A stretch of 64,000 nucleotides of DNA, taken from positions 124,001 to 188,000 of the forward strand of contig JAPQWV010000481.1 of the NCBI GenBank assembly GCA_027422505.1. Reading direction: 5' to 3'. The position numbers and the translations under genes are program-made. Positions 11,808 to 23,703 of this stretch are shown piece after piece (the first letter of the stretch is position 1; each line of letters opens with the position of its first letter). The DNA comes from Craterostigma plantagineum. Lineage: Eukaryota; Streptophyta; Magnoliopsida; Lamiales; Linderniaceae. Under the pieces are notes generated by a model, which did no database searches, was not told where the DNA came from, and worked only from the letters and a program-made list of their open reading frames with translations.

Positions 11808-14800
11808 CTAAATCACCGATCGCAACCAAACACATTCTCGGGTAGCTTCATGAATAGCTAGAATTTCGGCATGATTAGATGACGTAGCCGTTAAACTTTG
11901 GTTAACTGATCGCCATGAAATGGCAGTTCCACCGTATGTAAATAAATAACCGGTTTGCGATCGAGCATTATGTGGATCTGATAGATATCCAGCATCTGCA
12001 TAACCAATTAAGTCATCTTTCATCTCATTAGAATAGAATAATCCCATATCAGTTGATCCCCGAAGGTATCGAAAAATTCGTAACTCCATTCCAATGTCTA
12101 TGAGTCGGCGAAGAACTGTATCTTGCCAATAAATTTACAGCAAATGTTATATCTGGTCGAGTATGACCCGTAAGATACATTAGTGCTCCAATAGCACTGA
12201 GATATGGTACTTCAGGACCAAGCACTTCTTCATTATATTCGCATGGTCTAAACGGGTCTTTATTTACGTCTAAAGATCTGAAAATCATTGGAGTATCTAA
12301 CGGATGAGCTTCATCCATATAAAATCTTTTCAATACCCTTTTTGTATAAGTTTCCTGATGTACAAATATCCCATTCTTTAAGTATTCTATTTGCAGTCGG
12401 AGACAAAATTTAGTTTTACCGAGATCCTTCATTTCGAATTCCCTTTTTAAACAACCGGCGGCTTTTGATAACTCTTCAGGAGTTCCGATTATATTGATAT
12501 CATCAACATATACTGCAATGATAACAAACTCATTTTTAAATCTTCTCGTAAATATGCAGGGGCAAATTTGATCATTTTTATACCCCTCTTTCAATAAGTA
12601 TTCACTTAGGCGATTATACCACATACGTCCGGATTGCTTTAATCCATAAAGCGGTTTATTTAGTTTAATTGAGTACTCATCTCGCGGCCCTGAATTTTCA
12701 GGTAGTCGAAAACCCTCTGGCAGCTTCATATAAATATCACTATCAAGCGAGCCATATAAATAAGCAGTGACAACATCCATTAGACACATATCGAGTCCTT
12801 CACGTACTGCCAGACTAATTATGTAACGAGAAGTTGTTGCGTCCACCACGGGAAAAATATGTCTCCTCATAATCAATACCAGGTCTCTGCGAGAAACCTT
12901 GTGCGACAAGCCGTGCTTTATATCTCATAATTTCACCGTTTTCAGTTTTCTTTCTGATGAAAACCCATTTATATCCAACCGGCTTTACATTTTTTGGAAT
13001 GCGGACTACAGGTCCGGAAACTTTTCGCTTCTCAAGTAATTTTAATTCTGCCTCGATTGCATCTTTCCATTTTGACCAATAATTTCTTTGTCTGCATTCG
13101 TTCACAGATCTTGGTTCATGATCCTCATTCTCATTAATCTCATTCATTTCACGTAGCGCTACGTTAAATGAGAACTTATCGTCAACGTTGACTTCATCTC
13201 GGTTCCATCTAATTCCATTTTGGGCGTAATTGATTGAGATCTCTTCATTATCATTATTTTCAATTTGTTCAGGTACCTGACTTTCATTATTATCATCATT
13301 TATGCGCATCGACTCTTCTTTAGTCGATAAATCCTCGATTGGACCATTATTATTATTTGCTCCTTTTATTTTCCGAGGATTTTTATTTTTGGAACCCGAG
13401 GGCCTATCACGCTTCAGCTGTGGTTTAGGCTCAATACTATTCTTTGTTTGTTCTACAGGAATATCAATTCTAACAGGAGTATTAACAACTGGAATATGTG
13501 ACTTTGTCACTCTTCTTGGGTCAGCAAAACTGTCTGGCAATTGGTTCGCTAAGCTTTGTAGATGAATTATTTTCTGAACTTCCAGTTCACATTCTTTAGT
13601 TCGAGGATCGTAATGATTTAGTGATAATTCATTCCAACTAATATTTATTTCCAGCTGTCCTCTTTCTCCCCTAATGTCGGAAAATTTGTTTCATCGAAGT
13701 GACAGTCGGCAAATTTGGCCGTAAATCGATCTCCAGTCAAGGGTTCTAAATATTTTATAATTGATGGAGATTCAAATCCGACATATATTCCCAACCTCCT
13801 TTGAGGTCCCATCTTTGTGCGTTGTGGTGGCGCAATTGGAACATATACCGCACATCCAAAATTTCTATGGGAAATATCTGGTTCCTGACCATACCATTTG
13901 CAACGGGGAGATATCGTGATAACTTGTTGGCCTGATGCGAATTAATACCGCTGCATGTAATATAGCATGTCCCCAACAAGACGTTGGAAGTTTCGACTTC
14001 ATTAATAATGGCCTTGCAATTAATTGCAGACGTTTAATCAATGATTCTGCAAGACCGTTTTGCGTATGGACATGTGGCACAGGTGCTCGACATCAATACC
14101 AATTGACATACAATAATCACTAAATGCCTTGGAAGTAAATTCACCAGCATTATCAAGACGTATTTTCTTTATCGGATAATCTGGGAAGTGTGCTCTTAAT
14201 CTAATCAGCTGAGCAAGTAATCTTGCAAATGCCACGTTTCTCGTAGATAATAAACATACATGTGACCATTTACTTGATGCATCAATTAATACCATGAACT
14301 ATTTAAATGGTCCACATGATGGATGTATCGGCCCACAAATATCGCCATGTATACGCTCCAAAAAATGCAATAGATTCAGTTTTTATTTTCATTTGTGATG
14401 GTCGAATAATTAACTTCCCTTTAGAGCAAGCAACACATGCTAATTCATTTGATTGAAGAATCTTCTGGTTCCTCAACAAATGTCCGCGTGAATTTTCAAT
14501 TATTTTTCGCATCATAATTGTACCGGGATGGCCCAACCGGTCATGCCAAACATTAAATGTACTGTCATTGTTAAACTTTTGGATAGCATATGATTCAATT
14601 GTTCTAAGATATGTGTAGTATAGCTCAGAATCAAAAGACGGTAATATTTTCAGAATTATCCTTTCATTCAGAAACACTTTTGTAATGTGCAAATATTCAA
14701 TATTTCCCTTTTGTGTGCAATCTCAACATGATATCCGTTATTTCTTCGAATCGCTTTAAAATTTAATAAATCCTTTGAGACTTAGGGGAATATAAGGCAT

Positions 14801-15005
14801 TTTCAATAATCAGTCTTGTTCCTTTGGACAACAGTATATTAGCTCTTCCGGAGCCTTCAATTATATTTGTGCTCCTAGATATAGTTATGACACTGGCTTT
14901 TTTCATATCAATATGCTCGAAATATTTCTTATTTTTCAGAATTGTATTAGTGGTTGCACAGTCTGCAAGACATAATTCTTCATTGCACATGCTCGTGTCC
15001 ATCAT
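11808..15005 (-). pseudogene. copia pol (protease, integrase, RT, RNase H), broken
   Basis: From about 15005 downwards the frame shows a protease region (LADCATTNTIL, where DSGTT-type is usual, so the catalytic Ser is Cys or shifted). The GAG-pre-integrase segment has WHDRLGHPG and a downstream CVAC (about 14300-14700). The integrase core has LDNAGEF and NGLAE (13865-14295). The reverse transcriptase has VYVDDINIIG, the YVDD active site (12049-13540), and RNase H contains YADAGY (11808-12089). At least four frame breaks separate these blocks, so no polyprotein can be made. Homology to plant copia pol is clear throughout. Confidence 0.93.
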
Positions 15006-15181
15006 ATAAAATCCTTTATAAACAAACATATAATTATTAATACATATTATTGAAAACAAACAGTACATAGCAAACATAGGAATCACATTCACACGATAAT
15101 AATTAAAGCAAACATAACATTCAAATAATACACACCAAAGCACACAATAATTATGCATATAATTTATAAAACAATAGCAGG

Positions 15182-16237
15182 TCAAACTTCTTCATTTGAG
15201 AGGTTCACGAAATCGTCGACATCAAAATTAACACCTTCATCATTAACACCAGAAGCTGAAGCAATTTCTCCCTGAACGAAGTTCGTTTCAATTTTCTTTC
15301 CTTTGCCCTTTGATTCTTGATACAACTCAACAAGGTGTTTAGGCGTAGTACGGCAACTGCGGGACCAATGGCCCAAACCACCGCATCGGTAACATTGTTC
15401 GTCGTTCACTTTTTGTTCAGTTTGCTTCTTCTCATTTTTATTATCTTTCTTCTTCTGGAGATTTTGATGACCACCACGATAATTATGATAACCACCACGG
15501 AAATACTGATAACCATGATAACTTCGGCCACGACCACGACCACGACCTTGACCAAATCCACGTCCACGGCCGCGATATCCACCACGACCACGTCCACGAC
15601 CATTACCTCGACTATTATCATTATTAGCATTGACTGCATTCGCTTCAGGGATTGCAGCAGCACCAGTCGGTCGGGACTCATGATTTTTTATCAGCAACTC
15701 ATTGTTTTGCTCAGCCAACAGTAAACAAGAAATGAGATCTGAGTACTTTTCAAATTTTCTCTCTCGATATTGCTGTTGTAGAATAACATTTGACGGATGA
15801 AACGTGGTGAACGTTTTCTCCAACATAATTGCATCGGTAATAGTTTCTCCACATAATTTCAGTGTAGAAGTAATTCTATAAACAGCAGAATTATATTCGC
15901 TTACCGATTTAAAATCTTGCAAGCGTAAATTCACCCATTCATACCTTGCGTTCGGGAGAATAACAGTTTTTAGGTGGTTATATCGATCTTCCAAGTTTTT
16001 TCACAAGCCTTTCGGGTCTTTCACCGTTAAGTATTCAATTTTCAGACTTTCATGAATGTGGTGGCGAAGAAAAATCATTGCCTTCGCCTTGTCCTGCTCG
16101 GATGTCGTATTGGTCGGTTTGATGGTACCACCCAGACCTTTCGCTTTCAAATGAATCTCGGCATCTAGTGCCCAAGATAAATAATTTCGCCCAGTGATAT
16201 CAAGTGCAACAAACACAAGGCTCGCCAAATTCGTCAT
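15182..16237 (-). pseudogene. copia gag, one nonsense mutation
   Basis: The start at 16237 opens a copia gag N terminus with the motif NYLSWALDAEIHLKAKGLG. After 78 codons the expected Trp codon after KDPKGL reads TGA; the same frame then continues as the rest of gag to the stop at 15182. Downstream lie an Arg-Gly-rich RNA-binding stretch (roughly residues 200-255) and a CCHC zinc knuckle, CYRCGGLGHWSRSC. In living relatives this protein forms the virus-like particle and binds element RNA. A single G-to-A change would explain the break. The gag frame ends before an AT-rich ~175-base gap that separates it from pol. Confidence 0.9.
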
Positions 16238-16996
16238 ATTACTATAAAATACAAAAGCAACATTTTAACAATGATAATATAACAAAATATTACACGCATA
16301 TCTAATCTTCTTTAGTATCGTTGTCAGTATCTTCTTCAGTATCTTCCTTTGAAAAAATTCTTATGAAAAACATTGCCAACGTCAAAAGAAGTGCCCACGT
16401 AATAATAATACTCATAAGCAAATGCTCGATGATCAGATCGGACAACATCCTTCAAAATACAATATATTAGTAATATTAATAAAACATTACAATTAATAAT
16501 AATATTTTGGAAAATTTCGTAAAATATTATCCACATAGTGGTAACGTCACCGTAAATAAGGTTATAAGCAAAAGATCCATTTTTGTATAAAAGGACACGA
16601 TTCTATAAAAATTAAAATCATAATATGTTAATATATCAATTTAACAATATATAAATAAAAAAAATACGTTAATATATTTTCGTAAAAGTCACATCTGGAC
16701 CTCTCACCACTTTTAGTGACGATATTCCGCGAAACCACTCGCGCTATGACGTTTTGGTATACGGTTTATATATATATATATATATATATATAGATTATAG
16801 ACGTACACATATAAATATATATATATATATACACACATAATATGTCTATGTACACATATATAAGCGTTGTTAAATATATCTATAATTACGTGTATAGGTT
16901 ATATGTATATATAAATACAAATGAATAATTTATACCTCGTACGTGGGATGGTGTTCGCGATAGTCTTCAGATAGGTAGAGTCTCGTGCTGATAACG
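16238..16996. other. copia 5' leader, AT-rich, with TA microsatellites
   Basis: Untranslated leader between the 5' LTR and gag on the minus strand. It contains (TA)n runs near 16767-16792 and 16815-16830. No other feature was seen. Confidence 0.6.
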
Positions 16997-17201
16997 TGTT
17001 ATATAATATTTATTTAATGAAGCTTTATTATTATCTGTGTAGTATAGTAATATAGAAAGGATATCAACGTAAAACAAGAATTCTATTATTTTTCTCATAC
17101 TCAACATTACACAAAGAACCGTGATATATATAGAAGGAAATAGAGTATTAAATACATTAAATTACATCCACAACTAACACCCACTAACTATATTCATAAT
17201 A
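16997..17201 (-). repeat. 5' LTR of the copia element
   Basis: Longer partner of the LTR at 11180-11362. TSD ATTAA follows at 17202-17206. On the minus strand it leads into the TATCAGCACGAG primer region. Confidence 0.92.
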
Positions 17202-17425
17202 ATTAACAATTATTTTTGACTTTTAGGTTGCTTTGTAGTAACTAGTGTTTTTAAAACCGTAGTGCGTGGCGTTTAACTCTGATATTGCGCAAGGTATAAG
17301 CGTATTGCATTAGATTTTTTTATCATGCCACTTATACAACTCAAAAACAGATAATATATAACAACGGAAGCAAACAAACAATTATAGAAAAGAAATAATA
17401 ATGAACTTTAATCTAATTATATCCA

Positions 17426-17585
17426 TGCACACTTATGAGCTATATATATATATGTGTGTATTTAATTTTATTATTTTTTCAAAATTTAAGTATTTTTAAT
17501 TTTATCTGCTAAAAATCCATGGCCTACTGGTGGATGGCAAAATTGTAGGATTAGACACCTCCGTCGCCATAATGCACTTATGAGC

Positions 17586-17616
<31 letters not shown>

Positions 17617-17722
17617 TATATGTATAATATTTTTTCAAAATTTAATTATTTTTTAATTTTATCTGTTAAAAATCCATGGCCTACCGGTGGATGGCAAAGG
17701 ATTAGGCACCTCCGTCGCCATA
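17426..17722. repeat. Two-copy tandem repeat, 146-bp period
   Basis: ACTTATGAGCTATATAT occurs at 17431 and 17577, and both copies continue through the AT tract to CCTCCGTCGCCATAAT. The copies differ by a few bases and by AT-run length. They lie in AT-rich noncoding DNA (17207-18260) where I see no gene; a run of about 39 A follows at 18094-18133. Confidence 0.85.
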
Positions 17723-18091
17723 ATCGCTATAATTTGAAGAAGTTTCGAAGCTAGTCAAATATATTTTGTTTTTTTTTTTTATTTAAACTTTAGCGTTATA
17801 TCGAATAAAAAATTAAAAACTAAAAGAAAATAAAAAGTGATATATTTATTGCGCTACAACACGTTTTACGAAAAAATTGGCGCTATTTTTGCGCTATGCT
17901 CTAGTAAGCAGCAAGGCTCTTTTAGATCTTATTCTAATTTTAAACTGTCTAATTCCATCTTTATTTTAATTTTCCAGTCTCTTAGTGAGAGTTTATGTCT
18001 TCTGCATAATTGAATGTGAGCACGTAACTATTCTGAATTCTTTAGCAAATTGTAGATTTATTTTCATTTATTAAATTTTCTACTGATGAAC

Positions 18092-18093
<2 letters not shown>

Positions 18094-18133
<40 letters not shown>
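18094..18133. repeat. Poly(A) tract
   Basis: About 39 consecutive A residues. It could be a retroposon tail (LINE or SINE) in plus orientation, but no coding part or target duplication was recognised upstream. Confidence 0.85.
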
Positions 18134-18135
<2 letters not shown>

Positions 18136-18610
18136 AAAACCTAGTGCCAAAATATAATATCAACATCCCATTCCCAATTATATAAAATCAATAATGCCTT
18201 GCATTACGCCATTACAACGAATGGCCAACCATCAGATTCTCTCTTCTTTATCAAATAGTTGTCCCTCATAGTCTCTCATTCCGAATCAACACATCAATAA
18301 TCCCATTCGACATTTTAAAACTAGAAACGAAACAAAAAAAAAAAAAAATAATCCACGCCTTCAACAGAAACTCCAGGCCAAGACAAAGCTTGTCATACCA
18401 AAATCTTACAAGGTGAAGAACTGATTCCCTGGTAATAAATAACAAAGCTCCTCCATTCTCACCAATCAAAAACACGAAAAACTATATACAAGGAAGATCA
18501 ATCTGTCTCTACATATATAAATATCGGGATATGCCCAAATCTCCCAAAACGCTCATGCATAAATAAAAGAATGATGTAAAATACCAGAATCATCACCTTT
18601 TCGTTATAGC

Positions 18611-20160
18611 TCATTCGCCCTCCCTCAAGCAATTCCCAGGCAAGAGATACTTGAACTCATCAGAATTTTCAAGAAGGTACGAAGGGAGATGAACAGCCGA
18701 ATAAGAATGTGGGATGGGCCCCATTTTCCCGATAATGTCCCTGAATGTATACTCCTCGGGAAGCATATCAAACAAGTCCCCGCCTTTGCATATAACTTTT
18801 TGTACCCTTTTAGGGTTCAAGAAATGAGAAAACCTCACACGATCATAGTGGCTGTAAGCCTTCATTTTTAACACAAAGTCGCTGATTCTTCGAAAGCAGA
18901 AGCTACAGTGCCAGCCCGCGTCAGCCAAGATCTCATCAGATTGCCTGTAATGGGCATACTTAGTCTTGCCCGACTGATAAACATGGACAGAAGCTCGCCA
19001 GCTGTTGTTATCGAGCAAAAACTCGAAAGAATAGAGATAGTTCTTCAGCCTAAGGTGGAGAATCTTCGGTATCCCATCGCACCACCTCAAAAGATCGATA
19101 GTATGCCTACTTGGGATCTCATCCACGTCAGACATTATCAGCAAATCATCGTCTTGAATTCCAGCTTGTTTGAGAAGGTAATCCAAGGCCAGCCTTTGAT
19201 ACGCCTCTTCCACAAAAGGGTTTTCTCCTCTCTTGAACCTGCCCGGGGCCTGCCCGTAGGTCAGCCTTGGCTCAACGAACTTGAACTGTTCCCGGGCAGC
19301 TTCGAAGGCGAAGGGCTTGGGCAGGCCAGTGAAGGTTGAGTTCGATTCAAGGAGTACGAATTCTGTTACGTAAGGGTAGAGCTCGTGCCATCTTATCTTG
19401 AGTAGGTCTACTTCGTTGCTGAAGAGCACTGCGTCGAATACTCGCCTGGGAAATTCGCGGACTTCCCAGCCGTGGAGTTTGCATAGATTTTCCATGGAAA
19501 CGTTTTCGTGGTAGTAGTGAGGTATTTCATGGAAGGGCTTTGGAGGAGATTCCCATATAGGTCGAAGGAAGTAAGTTATCTTCTGCCCATGAACGTAGCC
19601 GACGAAAACACATGTTGGGACCAAAAGGAAGAGGAAGAGATAGGTTTTTAAATCGAGCCCTCGGAGAAAACACTTTAATCTTCTTGTAATAAACGTACGC
19701 CCCGAATCCTGAAAAAAGTAAGATCACAAACCGATTTATTAGGGCGAAATCAGCATAGAGATAGAGTTTATAGCTGAAGACCAAGAATTAAACCAATTGC
19801 AATTAGCAACGCCAAACCCATCAAACAAGAATCAGTATTGGATATCGCAACTCAAACTCTGACGCATATTAATGTCATAGGGCAACAGTCTCTCTCTCGC
19901 CAAAGATCGAGGATAGAAAAGGGAGGAAACGGAAGATTTTATAGAAATTAAACGATTCAAAATTGTGAAAGCTCATACATAGTTATAGAATAATCATACA
20001 AAAAAAGGGGGGAATGGAGGTGATAACAGGAGATGCGATTTCTGACTTTTACCTCATCATTAGCGCCGCCGCACAAATCGTCGCTCTTCTTGGGACAATG
20101 ACGAGATCCACCATCAGCCATGAAGTAATCTATATCGGAAAATCTCGACATACTGCTCAT
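18611..20160 (-). CDS. GnT-III-like beta-1,4-N-acetylglucosaminyltransferase (GT17)
   Basis: Two exons: 20053-20160 (36 codons) and 18611-19708 (365 codons plus stop), giving 401 aa. The donor reads GAG|GTAAAA and the acceptor TTTTTTCAG|GATTC, and the frame joins in phase 0. A short cytosolic tail is followed by one hydrophobic segment at about residues 58-75, as in a type II Golgi membrane protein. The lumenal domain includes [27 protein letters not shown] (DVD at about 230-232, a likely metal/nucleotide-sugar site) and [12 protein letters not shown]. These are typical of plant proteins annotated beta-1,4-mannosyl-glycoprotein N-acetylglucosaminyltransferase, family GT17, about 390 aa. The substrate in plants is not established. 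The gene appears intact. Confidence 0.93.
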
Positions 20161-20630
20161 AATTCCCTGTAAACTACAGAAACACCCAATCGAATACAGA
20201 TAACAAACGGCGGACGCCTATTCGATTATCGATGCCTGCCTCAATCCACCAGAAATCTGAAGAACTTATCACTTAAAATGGTCCCAAAACAGACGCAGAA
20301 AAGGAAAGGATCGATTCAACTAGAGCGAAAACACAACGCAAATCAATCGAAAGAAGAAGAAAAATGATCTTCAAGTTGCAGAATTGAGAATATTCGAAGA
20401 TTAGCCGTGACAGTTGTTTTTCAGGGTTACAAGCTTGCACAGGTGGATTTATACATCAAAAGAATTTTCTATTAGAACGACCAAAATACCCACGCAATCG
20501 TTGTTACTTTCACGTGACAACGGGGGTAATTATGGTATTTAGAAGCATGGTCCTTTTGTACAGCGCGTCAGCTGATTATCTCAAACTGACTTGAAGCGCG
20601 TGGGCGTGGTCATGAGTAGGGTTTTAATAT

Positions 20631-23444
20631 GGGTTTAGTATCAGTCAGGCCCGTTAACATGTTTAAGTAGTGTTTATGTCCCAATAATTTCCAGTAAGTG
20701 TTAAGGACCTACTTTTCAAACTTCTTAAAAAAAAATATCCAAACTATGCGATATGACATATTTACCCTGTGATATGACATATTTACCCCCTAATAGATGC
20801 GAAATTTACAAACTTTTTGCTATCGTCTTCAACCAGCGAGCTAATCTTCAAGCTCGATTTTCCGATTTCCATGTATAATCTCGACCTTCGTCAGCAGACG
20901 AGGAGGCCCGATCCTGACCTGTCGTCGTAGTAGAGCTCGAGGACGCCGTCCGACGAGTCTTATAAACCCAGACATCTATTGTGCTAATTACAGAAAAAAC
21001 TGATAAACATCAATCACGAAAATCGTTGAGATTGTAGCCGAAAATATCAAAGTTCATGACCGAATATGTTGAAATTATTGTTAATTTGATCGTGTGTATG
21101 ATTTGTATTGCTAATTTTCAGCTTTACTCGTCAGAAACAACGAATATAGCAAAAAGTAACATAGCAAAAAATAACAAATGTCTTATGGATAATAATAAAT
21201 ATTGACATACAAGTAACACAACACTGAAAGTAACACATTCTGTATACAAGTAATGGATCGAAAGGAAAAAAACGAAAATCACAAACGACACTAAAAACAA
21301 ATGAAAACTGCATAAATCTCTGCGTTATTGACTCAATAAGGTAAAATAGGCCTCAATTTCTCATGGATACCTCGAATTTATACCGATTAGTTGCAAGAAA
21401 CGGATATTATATTTTCCTTAAATCGTGTAAAAAAGAAACACTTATAACATCGGCAAAAATAACCAATGTTGACTTAGAAGTAACACGTCGCTGAAAGGTA
21501 ATAACGCAATGTCTGTCGTAAATAATACATTGTGTATACAACCAATGGATCGGGAGAAAAAGAACGAAAATCACAAACGACACTAAAAAACAGATGAAAA
21601 CAGCATAAATCACGTCGTTATTGACTCAATAAGGTAAAGTAGACCTCAATTTCTCGTGGGTACCTCGAATTTATACCGATTAGTTGCAAGAAACGGATAT
21701 TATATTTTCCCTAAATCGTGTAAAAATGAAATACTTATAACATAGCAAAAAATAACAAATGTCCTATGGTTAATAACAAATGTTGACATAGAAGTAACAT
21801 GTCGCTGAAATGTAATAACGTTAATTTTGTCGTAAGTAACATATTGTGTATACAAGTAATGGATCAAAATGAATAAAATGAAAATCACAAACAACACTAA
21901 AAAATAGATGAAAACTGCATAAATATCAGCGTTTGTGACTGAATCAAGTTTTTCCGTCCTTAATTTCAGATGGGTCTTACTAATAAAGACGAATTTTTTA
22001 TGTATCAAATGAATTCGTGCTTCCACCCCCAAATCAAAAATTTCGTTCAGAAACTGATTCAGTATCGTTTTCAACGGCCGAACAAGGTAAAAGCAACTGA
22101 ATAAGATAAAACCGAATCAAGCGAGTCTTAATATTAAAGAAAAAAGTAAGTCGGTAACCATTAAATTGAGAAAATTTAGCTTTCTCTAAGACTAAACCGT
22201 TTTTTAAGTTAGTAACAGTTTACCCGACAAATATAACACATATACATGTAAAAAAACACTTCATTGAGAACATTCTACAAGGTTCTGGACCGTCAGAGAA
22301 TTTAACAGAATTGTCAGAGAATATTTACATGACTTTCTACGTTAATTAGAAATAATAACACATGTTAGGTAAAAAAACAATATAAACTCAATTAATAACA
22401 CATTGATCAATACTGACACTTCATAAATGTCGTTCAGTACCACGTCTAGTTCGATTAATTCGTAAATAACACAATGTGTATACAACCAATGGATCGGGAG
22501 AAAAAGAATGAAATTACAAACAACACTAAAAACGAATGTAACTGCATAAATCTCGACGTTATTGACTCAATAAGGTAAAATAGACATCGATTTCTCATGG
22601 GTACTTCGAATTTATAACGATTACTTGCAAGAAGCGGATATTATGTTTTTCCTAAATTGTGAAAGAAATACTTATAACATAGAATAAAATAACAAATGTC
22701 TTATGTTTAATAACTTACGATGACTCAGAAGTAACAGGTCGCTGAAAGTTAATAACGCTTTGTTTGTCGTAAATAACACATTTTGCATTCAAGCAATGCA
22801 CCGCGAGGAATATAACGAAAATCACAAACGACACTAAAAAGCAGATGAAAACTGCATAAATCTTGGCGTTATTGACTCAATAAGGTAAAATAGACATCGA
22901 TTTCTCATGGGTACCTCGAATTTATACCGATTACTTGCAATTTATGTCGAAATCTAGATTCAATTTACCATTATGTTCTCGAATTTGAACCTTAATTAGA
23001 CAACAAATTCAACCTCGTGCGTCATCAATATCATAATGAATCCAACATGACACATCGAATCGGTTGGATGGGGCAGTCAATTTTTTTTGCTCGATTCAGT
23101 GTAAGAAAAATGAGTTCGATCGTTAAATGAAAAAAATTCTGTTGATAACGTTTTGAAGTAGCAAAGTAACACAATATTGTTGAAAAATAACGTATCTGTT
23201 TTCTAAAGTAACAATAATCTGTAACTGTGTAACATATAATGAAGTAAAAGTAACGTTTCATATAAGACCAAAAGAACATGTGAGTTCCGCTGGAAAAAAA
23301 GAGCAAAGGATATTTTCGTCAAAGTCTATTTTTTGGTCCTTTACTCGATTTTTACAAAAAGTAGGTCCCTTAAACTTATTGGCTTTCTCACTGGGTCTGA
23401 CAGATAAATAGAAACTTTAGGGGGGCCTGAACAGAAATCTTCCC
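20631..23444. mobile_element. Non-autonomous Mutator-like element (MULE)
   Basis: The 9-bp direct repeat TTTTAATAT lies at 20622-20630 and 23445-23453. The element begins GGGTTTAGTATCAGTCAGGCCC, and its other end in reverse complement begins GGGAAGATTTCTGTTCAGGC; imperfect inverted similarity continues for about 70 bases to GGACCTAC. A 9-bp duplication with long degenerate inverted ends points to a MULE. No transposase is encoded. A more GC-rich stretch at 20820-20975 could be captured host sequence. Most of the interior is a ~300-bp tandem repeat. Confidence 0.85.
21120..22945. repeat. ~300-bp tandem repeat inside the MULE
   Basis: The anchor GTTATTGACTCAATAAGGTA recurs at 21324, 21617, 22558 and 22868, with a degenerate copy near 21933. 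Spacings are about 293, 316, 625 (two units) and 310. Units also share CACAAACGACACTAAAAA and the GTGTATACAA region. No frame is conserved between units. Confidence 0.85.
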
Positions 23445-23482
23445 TTTTAATATTCGATATTATTAATGGATAAATAACACTA

Positions 23483-23701
23483 CTGCCTCCGTCCCAGTAA
23501 CTTTTGTACATTACTAAATTGGGCGTCCAACTATCTTCTATATATTTTCTTATTTAGTAAAAAACCATCACATACAATCAATATAATTATATTAAATATT
23601 CTTAAAAGACGTGTCAAAATATGTACTATTTTATTAAAATATTCAGTTACTTAAAATCCCGCCACACCCCAAATGTCCATAAATTACTGGGACAGAGGGA
23701 G
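23483..23701. mobile_element. Stowaway-type MITE
   Basis: A 219-bp element with ends CTGCCTCCGTCCCAGTAA and TTACTGGGACAGAGGGAG, flanked by TA at 23481-23482 and 23702-23703. The CTCCNTCCGTCCC terminus and TA target are diagnostic of Stowaway (Tc1/mariner) elements. It sits just right of the MULE. Confidence 0.92.
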
Positions 23702-23703
23702 TA

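Larger units (their letters stand above)
11180..17201 (-). mobile_element. Ty1/copia retrotransposon, full length, non-functional
   Basis: Two direct LTRs (11180-11362 and 16997-17201) bound a 6.0-kb element flanked by the 5-bp duplication ATTAA at 11175-11179 and 17202-17206. Reading on the minus strand the order is gag, protease, integrase, reverse transcriptase, RNase H, which is the copia order. The sequence after the 5' LTR reads GTTATCAGCACGAGACTC, a common copia primer-site region. The coding regions carry stops and frameshifts, so it is dead. The LTRs differ by three transitions plus two small indels, indicating fairly recent insertion. Confidence 0.95.

Noticed and set aside
15317..15724. 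Thr/Ile-rich plus-strand open frame
   Set aside because: Shadow of the Arg-Gly-rich gag region on the opposite strand.
18908..19339. 143-codon plus-strand open frame
   Set aside because: It is antisense to the intact glycosyltransferase exon and has no family resemblance.
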